From Nocardioides agri (GTDB taxonomy: Bacteria > Actinomycetota > Actinomycetes > Propionibacteriales > Nocardioidaceae): a stretch of 64,000 nt of DNA. The notes under the pieces were generated by a model. It ran no database searches and was not told where the DNA came from. It saw only the letters and a program-made list of their open reading frames with translations. A program made the translations under genes and the position numbers. Where the stretch lies: the NCBI RefSeq assembly GCF_013778305.1, contig NZ_JACEIC010000002.1, positions 2,195,669 to 2,259,668 on the forward strand, read 5' to 3'. Below, in pieces: positions 24,766-35,900 of this stretch (positions are counted from its first letter, which is position 1; every line of letters begins with the position of its first letter).

Positions 24766-25569
24766 GTGAGCGGCGGATCCCACGCGAGGCCCTCCGGGTC
24801 TGCGGGCGCGGAGGAGCCGCCGCGACCCCGGCGTACGCCGGCCGGCCGCCGCCGCTGGCGGGTGGGCACGCCGCTCGTCGTGCTGGCCTGCGGCGCGCTC
24901 TTCGTCGTCAGCGCGGTCAACAGCGACGGCACCGAGCTGCGCCCCGGCCGCTACACCGACCTCGCCTCGCTCGTGGAGGACCAGGCCGACGCCTACGCCG
25001 AGCTCGAGGACGAGGTGGCCGCCCTCGACCGGGAGGTGACCGCGCTGAGCAAGGGCGTCGCCGACACCCGGGTCAACCGCTTCCAGAAGCGGATCGAGGA
25101 GCTCAAGGACCCGGCCGGGCTGGTCGAGCGGCGCGGGCCCGGCGTGACGATCACGCTGTCCGACGCCCCCGAGGACGTCATCAACTCGGCCACCGGCGAC
25201 CTCAACCCGCTGCTCGTCCACCAGCAGGACATCCAGGCCGTGGTCAACGCCCTCTGGAAGGGCGGCGCCACCGCGGTCACGGTGCAGGGCCAGCGGGTGG
25301 TCTCGACCACCGGCATCAAGTGCGAGGGCAACGCGGTCCAGCTCCAGGGCGTGCCCTACCCGCAGCCCTACGTGATCAGCGCGGTCGGCGACCAGGCCGA
25401 CCTGCTCGACGCGGTCGACGGTGACGACTACCTCGCCGGCTACCGCGAGGACGCCGACGACCCCGACATCGCGGTGGGCTGGGACCTCGAGCTCGAGAAC
25501 GTCGTCGTCGCGCCGGCGTACGCCGGCCTGCAGGACTTCAGCTACGCGACCCCGCTCGCGACCGACTGA
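24766..25569 (+). CDS. DUF881 family membrane-anchored protein
   Basis: This 267-aa protein has a basic N-terminus, one transmembrane helix (about residues 33-50), a coiled-coil stretch (LVEDQADAYAELEDEVAALD and following) and the DUF881 extracytoplasmic domain with GPGVTITLSDA, VHQQDIQAVVNALW, GGATAVTVQGQR and CEGNAVQLQG. Such proteins sit beside crgA in many actinobacteria and are suspected division factors; no biochemical role is established. GTG 24766 lies 7 nt after TACCTT (24753-24758). It converges on pknB. Confidence 0.88.
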   Translation: MSGGSHARPSGSAGAEEPPRPRRTPAGRRRWRVGTPLVVLACGALFVVSAVNSDGTELRPGRYTDLASLVEDQADAYAELEDEVAALDREVTALSKGVADTRVNRFQKRIEELKDPAGLVERRGPGVTITLSDAPEDVINSATGDLNPLLVHQQDIQAVVNALWKGGATAVTVQGQRVVSTTGIKCEGNAVQLQGVPYPQPYVISAVGDQADLLDAVDGDDYLAGYREDADDPDIAVGWDLELENVVVAPAYAGLQDFSYATPLATD

Positions 25570-25590
25570 ACCGGTCCCGTGGCCCGCCGC

Positions 25591-27333
25591 CTAGCGGCGG
25601 ACCCGGGCCGGCGGCGTCTCGGTCGGCAGGGGCGTCTCGGTCGGCAGGGGCGTCTCGGTCGGCGCGGGCGGCGCCACGAACGACGACACCACGATCGTCA
25701 CCGTCGACCCCGCCGACGGCGTCTCACCGGCCCGCGGGCTCATGTCGATCACCGTGCCGGCCGGCTCGGTGGTGTCGGCGTTCTGGATCACGCGCGGCTC
25801 GAAGCCGGCGTTGCGGATCGCGGTCTCCGCCTCGGCCTGCTGCATGCCGAGGACGTCCGGGACCTTCTCGCGGCCGTCGGAGAAGAAGACGACGATCCGG
25901 GTGCCCTCCGCGACCAGCGTGCCCTGCGCGGGCTCGGTGCGGGTGACGGTGTCCTTCTCCTCGTCCGACTCCTCCTTCTTCAGGTCCACCTCGAAGCCCT
26001 GGGCGACGAGGGACGCCTCGGCGTCGTCCTTGTTCTGGCCGATCACGAACGGCACCTCGACCTGCGGCTTGCCGAGCGAGACGACGAGGTCGACGGCGCT
26101 GTCGGGAGCCAGGTAGGAGTCGGGGGTGGGGTCCTGGCGGATCACCTTGCCCTCGGGGACGTCGCTGCTCGCCTCCCGCTCGATGGTGCCGACGGCGAGC
26201 TCGGCCTCCCCGATCAGGGTGCGGGCCTGCCGCTCGGTCTTGCCGATGACGTTGGGCACCGGGACCTCGTCGGGGGCGGGGTCGAAGAGCTTGGGCAGGA
26301 AGAAGAACGCGGCGCCGATCAGCAGCACGGTCAGCAGGATCCCCAGCGTGACCAGCAGGCCGGTGCGGCTGCGCGGCTCCTCGTCGTAGGCCGCGGGCGG
26401 CACCGCGGCGGAGACCGCGGTCGGCGGCCCGGACACCGGCGGGGGGACCGGGGCGGGCGGGAGCGTGGCCTGGACCGGTCGGCCGGCGAGGTAGCGCTCG
26501 ATGTCGCTGCGCATCGCCGCGGCCGACTGGTAGCGGTCCTCGAGCCGCTTGGTGAGGGCCTTGAGCACGATCGCGTCGACCTCGGGCGGCAGCGCCGTGT
26601 CGTGGTCGGACGGGGGTACGGCGGGCTCGCGGACGTGTTGGTAGGCGACCGCGACCGGGCTGTCGCCCACGAACGGCGGCCGGCCGGTCAGCAGCTCGTA
26701 GAGCAGGCAGCCGGCGGAGTAGACGTCGGAGCGGGAGTCGACGGTCTCGCCGCGCGCCTGCTCGGGGGAGAGGTACTGCGCGGTGCCCACCACGGCCGCG
26801 GTCTGGGTCATCGTCGACGCCGCGTCGCTGACCGCGCGGGCGATGCCGAAGTCCATCACCTTCACGTCGCCCGACGGGGTCAGCATGACGTTGCCCGGCT
26901 TGATGTCGCGGTGGATGATCCCGGCCCGGTGGCTGTAGTCGAGCGCGGACAGCACGCCGCTGGTGATCTCCAGCGCCCGCTCGGGCAGGATCTTGCGGCC
27001 CTCGCGCAGGATGTCGCGCAACGTCCGACCGGCGACGTACTCCATGACGATGTAGGGCTGGGAGACGCCGGAGCCGTCGGTCGCGGGCTCCTCGCCGGTG
27101 TCGTAGACGGCGACGATCGCCGGATGGTTGAGGGACGCCGCGGACTGGGCCTCGCGGCGGAACCGGGCCTGGAACGTCGCGTCGCTGGCGAGGTCGGTGC
27201 GCAGCCTCTTGACGGCCACGACCCGGCCGAGGCGGGTGTCGGTGCCCTTGCGCACCTCGGCCATCCCTCCGCGGCCGAGGAGCTCGCCGAGCTCGTAGCG
27301 CCCGCCGACCAGGACCGGCTCTTGGTTGTTCAC
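25591..27333 (-). CDS. pknB: Serine/threonine protein kinase PknB with PASTA domains
   Basis: PknB senses muropeptides or lipid II and phosphorylates growth and division proteins. The 580-aa protein has the kinase domain with GRGGMAEV (P-loop), catalytic HRDIKPGNVML, DFG (MDFGIARA) and activation loop TAAVVGTAQYLSPEQARG. A transmembrane helix (about residues 330-350) follows a Pro-rich linker. Three PASTA repeats start at VPNVIG, VPFVIG and VPDVLG; M. tuberculosis PknB has four. The C-terminus carries three ETPLP-type repeats. It starts 13 nt after pknA at the end of the division operon. Confidence 0.96.
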   Translation of the reverse strand: MNNQEPVLVGGRYELGELLGRGGMAEVRKGTDTRLGRVVAVKRLRTDLASDATFQARFRREAQSAASLNHPAIVAVYDTGEEPATDGSGVSQPYIVMEYVAGRTLRDILREGRKILPERALEITSGVLSALDYSHRAGIIHRDIKPGNVMLTPSGDVKVMDFGIARAVSDAASTMTQTAAVVGTAQYLSPEQARGETVDSRSDVYSAGCLLYELLTGRPPFVGDSPVAVAYQHVREPAVPPSDHDTALPPEVDAIVLKALTKRLEDRYQSAAAMRSDIERYLAGRPVQATLPPAPVPPPVSGPPTAVSAAVPPAAYDEEPRSRTGLLVTLGILLTVLLIGAAFFFLPKLFDPAPDEVPVPNVIGKTERQARTLIGEAELAVGTIEREASSDVPEGKVIRQDPTPDSYLAPDSAVDLVVSLGKPQVEVPFVIGQNKDDAEASLVAQGFEVDLKKEESDEEKDTVTRTEPAQGTLVAEGTRIVVFFSDGREKVPDVLGMQQAEAETAIRNAGFEPRVIQNADTTEPAGTVIDMSPRAGETPSAGSTVTIVVSSFVAPPAPTETPLPTETPLPTETPPARVRR

Positions 27334-27346
27334 TGGTGACCTTGCC

Positions 27347-28803
<1,457 letters not shown>

Positions 28804-28807
<4 letters not shown>

Positions 28808-30276
28808 CTGATCACCGCCTCCATGACCGACTTGGCGATGGGACCGCCGAGCAGTCCGCCGGCGATCTCGTCGCGAGGGATGTCGGCGTTCTGGATCATC
28901 ACGGCGACGGCGACGACGGGGTTCTCGGCGGGGGCGAACGAGATGAACCAGGCGTACGGCGACCGGTCGGACTGGCCGGTCTGCGCGGTGCCGGTCTTGC
29001 CGGCGACGTCGATGCCCGGGATCGCGGCCGGCGAGGCCGTGCCGTTGGCGACCGTCGACACCATCAGGTCGGTGACCTCGGCGGCGGTCTCGGGCGAGAC
29101 GGCCCGCGACAGCTCCTCCGGGTCGGTCTTGTCGAGCACGTCGAGGTCGGCCGACTGCTTCTCGTCGACGAGGTAGGGCTTCATCACCGAGCCGCCGTTG
29201 CCGAGCCCGGCGGCGACCATCGCCATCTGCAGCGGCGTGGCCGAGACGTCGAACTGCCCGAAGCCGGTCTGGCCGAGCTGCGCGTCGTCGATGTCGGTCG
29301 GGAACTCCGAGGTCGCCTGCGGGAGGATGTCGGTGAAGTACTGCTGGTTGAAGCCGAAGCCCTCCGCCGTCGCGGCCATGTCCTCGGCGCCGACCTCGCC
29401 CGCGATCTGCGCGAACGAGGTGTTGCAGGAGTTCTCCATCGCCTGCGCGAACGGGATCTTCGAGCCGTTGGCGCCGCAGTCGCGACCCTCGTTGTCGATG
29501 AGGCCGGTCGGGCCCTGCGTCAGCGGCAGCTGGTAGGTCTCGCCGCCGGGCACCTCGGAGTCGGCGTCGTAGAGGCCCTTCTCGATCGCCGCGGCAGCGG
29601 TGACGACCTTGAACGTCGACCCGGGAGGCAGCCGCACCTGGCTGCCGCGGTTGAGCAGCGGCTCGGTGGGGTCCGCGTTGAGCTCCTTCGACCTCTTGGC
29701 CACCGCGCGCAGGTCGTGCGAGGCGAGCTGGTTGGGGTCGAAGGTGGGCAGCGACACCATCGCGAGGATCTTGCCGGTGCTCGGCTCGATCGCGACGACG
29801 CCGCCCTGGGTGTCGGGACCGAGGCCGGTGAGGCCGTCGTACGCCGCCTGCTGGGCGGCCGGGTCGATCGTCAGCGTGACGTTGCCACCCTTGGGCGGCT
29901 TGCTGCTGAGCAGGTCGACGGTGTTGGTGACGAAGAGCCGCGGGTCGTCCCCGGAGAGGATGTCGTTCTGCGTCTGCTCGACGGCGGTGGCGCCGTAGTA
30001 GGAGAAGTAGCCGGTGATCGGCGCGTACATGAGCGGCTTGGGGTAGGTCCGCTGGAAGAGGTACTCGTCGTCGGACTCCACGCTCAGCGCGACCGGCGTC
30101 CGGCCGACGAGGATCGCGCCCCGCTCCTGGGAGTACGCCGCCTGGATCACCCGGCGGTTGCGGGCGTCGTCGTTGAGCGCGCCCGCCTTCCAGTACATGA
30201 CGTAGCTGGCGTTGATCATCAGCGCCAGGAAGAGCAGCAGGCAGAAGATCGAGATCGTGCGGATCGGCTTGTTCAT
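28804..30276 (-). CDS. pbpA: Penicillin-binding protein A (class B transpeptidase)
   Basis: This 490-aa class B PBP cross-links peptidoglycan during growth and division. An N-terminal anchor (ISIFCLLLFLALMINASYV) is followed by the dimerisation domain and the transpeptidase domain with SxxK in PPGSTFKVVTA, SxN in ENSCNTSFA and KTG in AGKTGTAQTG. Its start overlaps the rodA stop (ATGA). Position between rodA and pknA is the conserved actinobacterial order; it pairs with the RodA glycosyltransferase. Confidence 0.96.
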
Positions 30277-31679
30277 CGGCGCTCACCGATCTTCACGATC
30301 TGGGTCGCGTCGTCGCTGATCGCCGTCGTGTCGTCGGAGATCGTCGGCGCGGGTCGCCGGGCCTGGTCGGAGATGCGGAGCAGCAGCGCGATGATCACCC
30401 AGTTCGCGATGAGGGAGGAGCCGCCGTAGGAGAGGAACGGCGTGGTCAGTCCGGTGAGCGGGATCAGGCCGGTGACGCCGCCGACGACGACGAAGACCTG
30501 GAGCGCGATGGCGCTGCCGAGGCCGGTGGCGACGAGCTTGCCGAAGGCGTCACGGCAGATGACCGCCGTGCGCAGCGCGCGCTCGACGATCAGCCCGTAC
30601 ATCATCAGCACCGCCATGACCGCGGTCAGCCCGAGCTCCTCGCCGATGGAGGAGATGATGAAGTCGGACTCCGCGAACGGCACCCGGTTGGGGTCGCCGT
30701 TGCCGAAGCCGCGGCCGACCAGCCCGCCCCAGCCGAGGCCGAAGCGCGCCTCGATCGGCTGGAAGCTCTCCCCGCTCTCGTAGAAGTCGAACGGGTGCAG
30801 CCAGATGTCGAACCGCTCGCGCACGTGGCCGAAGAGGAAGTAGGCGAGGAACGCGCCGCCGACGAAGAGCAGCGCGCCGACGACGAGCCAGCCCGGCCGC
30901 TCGGTCGCGACGTAGAGCATGATCAGGAAGAGCCCGAAGAACAGCAGGCTCGACCCGAGGTCGCGCTGGAAGACCAGGATGCCCAGGCTGATCAGCCACA
31001 TGACGAGGATCGGGCCCAGGTCGCGACCGCGCGGCAGGTCGACGAACAGCACCCGGCGGCCGGCGAGCGCGAGCGCGTCGCGGTGCGGGACGAGGTAGCC
31101 GGCGATCGCGATGACCAGCAGCACCTTGGCGACCTCGCCGGGCTGGAAGCTGAACGGGCCGACGTGGATCCAGATGCGGGCGCCGTAGATCGTGCGCCCG
31201 ATGCCGGGCAGCAGCGGCAGCAGGAGCAGGACGATCGCGGCCAGGCCGCTGGTGTAGGTGAACCGCTGCAGCACCCGGTGGTCGCGCACGGCGAGCAGGG
31301 TGATGACGAAGAGGGCGACACCGACGGTCATCCAGATCAGCTGCTGCTGGGCGAAGGCGTGCGGGCTCCCGGCCGCCTCCTTGGCGAGGTCGATGCGGTG
31401 GATGACCGCGAGGCCGAGCCCGTTGAGCGCGGCGACCACGGGGAGCAGCACGGGGTCGGCGTACGGCGCGGCGAAGCGGATGACCAGGTGGGCGGCGACC
31501 AGCAGCGCGGCCAGCCAGGCGCCGTACCCGAACAGGTCGGCGGGCACCTCGCCGTCGACGCCCAGCCCGACGGCGGCGTACGCGCCGATCCCGACGGCCA
31601 GCGCCAGGATGAGCAGGAAGAGCTCCGCACCCCGCCGGCGGCGGTGCACGAAACCCATGATCGTGGAGGGCTGGGCCAT
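30273..31679 (-). CDS. rodA: RodA/FtsW-type peptidoglycan glycosyltransferase (SEDS)
   Basis: This SEDS family polytopic protein of 468 aa polymerises lipid II together with PbpA. About ten hydrophobic helices are visible, with the family signature regions GIGRTIYGARIWIHVGPFSF, QPGEVAKVLLVI, DLGSSLLFFGLFLIML and GLIPLTGLTTPFLSYGGSSL. It starts one base after the pstP stop. In M. tuberculosis the orthologue in this operon is called RodA; FtsW is encoded elsewhere. Confidence 0.94.
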   Translation of the reverse strand: MAQPSTIMGFVHRRRRGAELFLLILALAVGIGAYAAVGLGVDGEVPADLFGYGAWLAALLVAAHLVIRFAAPYADPVLLPVVAALNGLGLAVIHRIDLAKEAAGSPHAFAQQQLIWMTVGVALFVITLLAVRDHRVLQRFTYTSGLAAIVLLLLPLLPGIGRTIYGARIWIHVGPFSFQPGEVAKVLLVIAIAGYLVPHRDALALAGRRVLFVDLPRGRDLGPILVMWLISLGILVFQRDLGSSLLFFGLFLIMLYVATERPGWLVVGALLFVGGAFLAYFLFGHVRERFDIWLHPFDFYESGESFQPIEARFGLGWGGLVGRGFGNGDPNRVPFAESDFIISSIGEELGLTAVMAVLMMYGLIVERALRTAVICRDAFGKLVATGLGSAIALQVFVVVGGVTGLIPLTGLTTPFLSYGGSSLIANWVIIALLLRISDQARRPAPTISDDTTAISDDATQIVKIGERR

Positions 31680-31680
31680 C

Positions 31681-33027
31681 TCAGCTCTCCGTGGCCGGGT
31701 CCGGCTGGCTGTCGTCGGGCTGCTGGCTGGCGAGGTTCTCGACGGTCTGCTGGGCGTCGGCGAGGTCGTCGGCGTCGATGCCCTCCTCGACCTTGCTGGC
31801 GTCGAACTCCGACAGGTCGGCGATCTGCAGGTCGGTGGTCTGGTAGGGCTCGGAGAGGTCGAGGCCGGGCAGCGAGGCGTTGAGCCCGCGGAAGATCACC
31901 ACGGCGCCGTCCTGCTCGCCCACGTAGTACTGCTTCTGGGTCCACGACCACAGCGCGGCGGCCGCGACCCAGGCGAGGCCGATCACGATGGCCAGGGCGC
32001 AGAGCCTCTTCGCCCAGACGAAGCGGCGCGGCGGGCGCGGCGCGTAGCGCGCGCTCTCGGGGTCGGCATCGATGGCGTCGGCCGGGGCCTCGGGCGGCAG
32101 GTCGGCCGGCACCGGGTCGAGCTCGCCGGTGTCGCCGGAGCGGTGCCCGCGGAAGAGGCCGGTGCGGGCCGGCTTGTGGGCGCGCCGCTCGGCGGCGGCC
32201 CCGACGACCAGCACCTCCGGCTCGCCGACGGCGTCGGCGGGCGCGTCGCTCGCGTCGAGCACGTCGCCGACCACGCAGGTGACGTTGTCGGTGCTGCCGG
32301 CCTCGAGGCTGGCGCGGACGAGCTCGACGGCGGCGTACTCGGCGTTGCCGGTGGCGAGGATGTCGGCCAGCCGGCCGTTGTCGAGGACGCCGCTGGCGCC
32401 GTCGCTGCAGACGAGCAGCCGGTCGCCGGGGTGGACGTCGAGGACGAAGAGGTCGGGCTCGGTGTCGCTGGACGCGTCGATCGCCCGCAGGATGAGGTTG
32501 CGGTGCGGGTGGACCCGGGCCTCGTCCTCGGTGATCCGGCCGTCGTCGATGAGGGTCTGGACGAACGTGTGGTCGGTGGTGATCTGCCGGATCGTGCCGT
32601 CGCGGAAGAGGTAGGCACGGCTGTCGCCGGCGTGGCCGACGCCGACCTGGGTGCCGTCGAACGCGAGCAGCGTGGCGGTGGTGCTGGTGCCGTGGAGCGC
32701 GGGGTTCTCGTCGACGACCTCGACCAGCCGGTCGTGGGCGCGGTGCACGGCGCCCGCGATCCGCCCGAGCAGGTCCTCGGCGGACGCGTCGGCGGAGGGC
32801 GGCTCGTCGAGGCGGCGCAGCTGGGCGATCGCGGTCGACGAGGCGATGTCGCCGCCGGCGGCACCGCCGACGCCGTCGCAGACCGCGAGCAGCCACGGCC
32901 CGGCGTAGCCGGAGTCCTGGTTGTCGCGGCGCACCCGGCCGACGTCGGACACGGCGCTGTAGTCGAGCCGCAGGCGCGGACCGCGCACGGGCTCGGAAGC
33001 AGGCTGCTCGGGGGGCTGCTCGGTCAT
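31681..33027 (-). CDS. pstP: PP2C-family Ser/Thr phosphatase PstP
   Basis: PstP reverses PknA/PknB phosphorylation. The 448-aa protein has the PPM metal-binding motifs VRRDNQDSGY, LLAVCDGVGG, GDSRAYLFRDG, LVCSDGASGVL and STDNVTCVVGDV. A transmembrane helix (about residues 335-358) and an extracytoplasmic tail follow. Note SDGASG where SDGLSG is usual. It follows fhaB after 6 nt. Membrane anchoring places it with the kinases. Confidence 0.94.
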   Translation of the reverse strand: MTEQPPEQPASEPVRGPRLRLDYSAVSDVGRVRRDNQDSGYAGPWLLAVCDGVGGAAGGDIASSTAIAQLRRLDEPPSADASAEDLLGRIAGAVHRAHDRLVEVVDENPALHGTSTTATLLAFDGTQVGVGHAGDSRAYLFRDGTIRQITTDHTFVQTLIDDGRITEDEARVHPHRNLILRAIDASSDTEPDLFVLDVHPGDRLLVCSDGASGVLDNGRLADILATGNAEYAAVELVRASLEAGSTDNVTCVVGDVLDASDAPADAVGEPEVLVVGAAAERRAHKPARTGLFRGHRSGDTGELDPVPADLPPEAPADAIDADPESARYAPRPPRRFVWAKRLCALAIVIGLAWVAAAALWSWTQKQYYVGEQDGAVVIFRGLNASLPGLDLSEPYQTTDLQIADLSEFDASKVEEGIDADDLADAQQTVENLASQQPDDSQPDPATES

Positions 33028-33033
33028 CCGGCG

Positions 33034-33510
33034 CTACTTCCGCAGCTCGATGATCGTCTTGCCGACGCGGACCTGGGTGCCGAGGCCGATCGTCGTGGGC
33101 TGGCTGATCCGCACCGTCCCGACGTACGTGCCGTTGGTGGAGCCGAGGTCCTCGACGAACCACTGGTCGCCGGAGGCGGCGATCCGGGCGTGCCGGGTCG
33201 AGACGTAGTCGTCGTCGAGCCGGATCGCGGCGTCGGACCCGCGGCCGATCAGGATCGGCGTCGGTCCGAGCTCGGCGCGCTCCCCGACGTTGGACCCCTC
33301 GGTGACGAGCGCGTGGGTCGGGACGCTGCGGCGCTTGCCGGGCTTCGGCTGCCTCGGCGCCTTCGGGGCGCGGCCGCCGCCCGTGCGCGCCGCCTCCGGC
33401 ACCCGGGCGCCGAACATGTCGGAGCGGATCACCGAGATCGCGGAGAGCACGAAGATCCAGAGGATCGCGAGGTAGCCGGCCTTGATGAGGAAGAGCGTCA
33501 GCTCAGACAT
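33034..33510 (-). CDS. fhaB: FHA-domain protein FhaB (FipA-like)
   Basis: This 158-aa protein has one N-terminal transmembrane helix (about residues 5-27), a basic linker and a C-terminal FHA domain that binds phosphothreonine: LIGRGSDAAIRLDDDYVSTRHARI, DLGSTNGTYV. In mycobacteria the equivalent protein is a PknA/PknB substrate that links to FtsZ and FtsQ. It starts 6 nt after fhaA. Confidence 0.92.
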   Translation of the reverse strand: MSELTLFLIKAGYLAILWIFVLSAISVIRSDMFGARVPEAARTGGGRAPKAPRQPKPGKRRSVPTHALVTEGSNVGERAELGPTPILIGRGSDAAIRLDDDYVSTRHARIAASGDQWFVEDLGSTNGTYVGTVRISQPTTIGLGTQVRVGKTIIELRK

Positions 33511-33516
33511 GTGGCG

Positions 33517-34224
33517 TCACCTGTCCTCGAGCACGCGGACGACCATGGTGGTGCTGCCGATCCGGACCTCCGAGCCGTCGCGGAGCCGGGTCGACGTGAT
33601 GCGGTGGCCGTCGACGAGCATCCCGTTGGTGGAGCCGAGGTCGTGCACCTCGATCTGCGGGGTGGCCCCGGAGCCGGGGCTGATGAGGAACTGGATGTGC
33701 CGCCGGCTGACGCCGGGGTCGTTGATGCGCAGGTCGGCCTCCGTGCCGCGGCCCACGACCAGGCCGGGCTGCTGGAGGGGGTGACGCGTGCCGTTGACCT
33801 CGATGAACGCCCGGGCGCGCCCGGCCTGGGTCGCGGTGGCGTCGCTGGTGACCTTGGCCTGGGCGCGGCTGCGGATCCGGAACCGACCCGTGGTGAGGTC
33901 GTCGGCCGCGTCGAAGGAGATCGTGACGGGGCCCGGGAAGACGTAGCCCTGCTGGTCGGCGTGCGTGCGCAGCTGCCCGGCCATGTCCTCGGCGAGCGCT
34001 GCGTCGTACGCCGAGAGGCGGTCGAGGTCGGTGCGCGAGAGCTCGACGTGGAAGTCGTTGGGCACCAGGCGGCGCTCGCGGGACAGGATCTGCGCGTTGT
34101 TGTCGCACTCGCGCTGCAGGGCCGCCGCGATCTCGACCGGCTGCACGGCCGAGCGGAAGGCCCGCGCGAAGGCGCCGGAGATCATCTGCTCGAGCTTGTT
34201 CTCCAGGCGTTGGAGCCCGCCCAC
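33517..34224 (-). CDS. fhaA: DUF3662/FHA-domain protein FhaA
   Basis: This 235-aa protein has an N-terminal DUF3662 domain (from GLQRLENKLEQMISGAFARAF) and a C-terminal FHA domain (VVGRGTEADLRINDPGVSRRH, DLGSTNGMLV). In mycobacteria FhaA binds the phosphorylated pseudokinase domain of MviN and limits peptidoglycan synthesis. GTG 34224 is chosen because AAGGAGG lies five nt upstream; a start at 34251 would include that site. It is the first gene of the seven-gene operon, so the operon promoter should lie in 34225-34458. Confidence 0.93.
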   Translation of the reverse strand: MGGLQRLENKLEQMISGAFARAFRSAVQPVEIAAALQRECDNNAQILSRERRLVPNDFHVELSRTDLDRLSAYDAALAEDMAGQLRTHADQQGYVFPGPVTISFDAADDLTTGRFRIRSRAQAKVTSDATATQAGRARAFIEVNGTRHPLQQPGLVVGRGTEADLRINDPGVSRRHIQFLISPGSGATPQIEVHDLGSTNGMLVDGHRITSTRLRDGSEVRIGSTTMVVRVLEDR

Positions 34225-34415
34225 GCTGCCCTCCTTCCGTCCCCGTGTCACCGATGCCGCTGCTGGTCCCGCTGATCGTTGCCCGCTGCCGGCTGGCGGA
34301 AACCGTGGGAGCGGTCACCGGCCGGCGGCAGGCAGGACGAACGCCCGGGCCGGTGCCGGGCTCCGACGATCGTATCGGGGTCGGCCACGCGAACGCGGGA
34401 TGGCCTCGCCCCGGT

Positions 34416-34445
34416 TTGGGCGGAGCCGCGCCCCTGGGATAGCCT
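34416..34445 (+). promoter_or_regulatory. Promoter of tRNA-Leu
   Basis: TTGGGC (34416-34421) and TAGCCT (34440-34445) are spaced 18 bp apart, and the -10 ends 13 nt before the tRNA. Confidence 0.5.
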
Positions 34446-34458
34446 GAGCCCGCTTCAC

Positions 34459-34541
34459 GCGCGAGTGGCGGAACGGCAGACGCGCTGGCTTCAGGTGCCA
34501 GTGTCCGAAAGGGCGTGGGGGTTCAAATCCCCCCTCGCGCA
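34459..34541 (+). tRNA. tRNA-Leu (CAG)
   Basis: This is a class II tRNA with acceptor GCGCGAG pairing CTCGCGC, anticodon stem CTGGC/GCCAG with loop TTCAGGT (anticodon CAG), a long variable arm and T-loop TTCAAAT. CCA is not encoded, unlike the two tRNAs at 8.9-9.2 kb. Confidence 0.96.
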
Positions 34542-34566
34542 CGTGATGATGGGAAGCTCCCATCAA

Positions 34567-34597
34567 GAGGGTCGAGGCTGAGGCAGCCTCGGCCCTC
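34567..34597 (+). terminator. tRNA-Leu terminator
   Basis: A 14-bp stem with one wobble (34567-34580 with 34584-34597) and a 3-nt loop lies 25 bp after tRNA-Leu. A smaller perfect hairpin (GATGGGA/TCCCATC) precedes it. Confidence 0.6.
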
Positions 34598-34652
34598 TGT
34601 CGTTGGGGCGGCGGTGCCGCCCGACCATGGAAACCGGAGAACCAGCAGCCAC

Positions 34653-35798
34653 GTGAACGACCCGCACGTCATCGCCTACTTCGCCGACGACCCCACCCGC
34701 GCCTACCAGCTCATCCAGTGGCTGCCGGTCCTCGAGCGCCTCGACCGGGAGCAGCCGGTGCACATCGTGGCCCGCCACGAGGAGACGGAGGCCGTCCTCC
34801 GCGCGCGCACCGGCCTCCCGATCGTGCTGGCGCCGTCGTTCCGCGAGCTCACCGACCTCTACGCCGCCACGGACGCCAAGGTCGTGCTCTACTGCAACAA
34901 CTCGATGACGAACTTCCAGTCGTTGCTCGACAACCGCAAGCTCCACGTGCACATCAACCACGGTGAGTCGGACAAGGAGTCGATGGCCTCCAACAACGCG
35001 AAGGCCTACGACCGGGTCTTCGTCGCCGGCCAGGCGGCGGTGTCCCGGCTGGAGGCCGGGCTGCTCGAGTTCGACACCAGCCGGCTGGTCCGGATCGGTC
35101 GCCCGCAGCTCGACCTGCGGCCGCCCGCGCTCCTCGAGCCCTCGGCCCGCCGTACCGTCCTCTACGCACCGACGTGGGAGGGCGACGCCGACTACAACGA
35201 CTACACCTCGGTCGACACGATCGGTCCCGACGTCGTTCGCGCGATCCTCGCCGTCGACGACGTGCGCCTGGTCTACAAGCCGCACCCGAAGGTCACCACC
35301 AGCCAGGTGCCGGCCATCCAGGAGGGCCACCGCCGGATCCTCGACCTCCTCGAGGACGCGGCTCGCCGCGACCCGCAGGCCGGGCACGTCGCCGTCCTCG
35401 GCGGCGACATCCTCGCGGTCATCCCGGGGTGTGACACGATGGTCACCGACGTGTCGTCGGTCGGCCTGGACTGGCTCTACCTGCGCACCGAGAAGCCGAT
35501 CTTCATCACCGACCGGCACCACGACGCCGAGCGACTGCGCCACGACGTCCCGGTGAGCCGCTGCGCCGACGTGATCGCCGAGGTGGACGTCGCCGACCTG
35601 ACCGCGCTCATCGGCAGCCGGCTCGACCACGACGAGCACCACCTCGCCCGGACGGCCATGCGGCACCACTACTTCGGCGACCTCAACGTCGGCGACAGCA
35701 CCACCCGGTTCATCGAGGCCGTCTCCGAGCTCGTGACGCTCCGCGACCGGCTCCTCGGGGCGGGGCCGCCCGTCCACGACGCGGCGATCACCGCCTGA
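34653..35798 (+). CDS. CDP-glycerol glycerophosphotransferase-like protein
   Basis: This 381-aa protein resembles the C-terminal catalytic domain of teichoic-acid glycerophosphotransferases (GT-B fold). Signatures include HINHGESDKESM, VLYAPTWEGDADYNDYTS, VYKPHPK and TDVSSVGLDWLYL with D/S/S near the end of the active site. It lacks the long N-terminal domains of TagF-like polymerases, so it may add single glycerophosphates or act on a wall glycopolymer. GTG 34653 is the first start beyond the tRNA-Leu terminator. It is monocistronic, with a strong terminator downstream. Confidence 0.75.
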   Translation: MNDPHVIAYFADDPTRAYQLIQWLPVLERLDREQPVHIVARHEETEAVLRARTGLPIVLAPSFRELTDLYAATDAKVVLYCNNSMTNFQSLLDNRKLHVHINHGESDKESMASNNAKAYDRVFVAGQAAVSRLEAGLLEFDTSRLVRIGRPQLDLRPPALLEPSARRTVLYAPTWEGDADYNDYTSVDTIGPDVVRAILAVDDVRLVYKPHPKVTTSQVPAIQEGHRRILDLLEDAARRDPQAGHVAVLGGDILAVIPGCDTMVTDVSSVGLDWLYLRTEKPIFITDRHHDAERLRHDVPVSRCADVIAEVDVADLTALIGSRLDHDEHHLARTAMRHHYFGDLNVGDSTTRFIEAVSELVTLRDRLLGAGPPVHDAAITA

Positions 35799-35827
35799 CC
35801 CTGCCCTCGGTCGTGGTCCAGACACCT

Positions 35828-35861
35828 GAACGGCCCCCAGGACGAGTCCTGGGGGCCGTTC
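35828..35861. terminator. Perfect 16-bp bidirectional terminator
   Basis: A perfect 16-bp inverted repeat (35828-35843 and 35846-35861) with a 2-nt core lies between convergent genes; outer bases extend the pairing further. It serves both the glycerophosphotransferase gene and the DUF7144 gene. Confidence 0.75.
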
Positions 35862-35900
35862 GGGTCTGGCGACGGTGCTCCGCGACAGCGGAGGGAGCAG

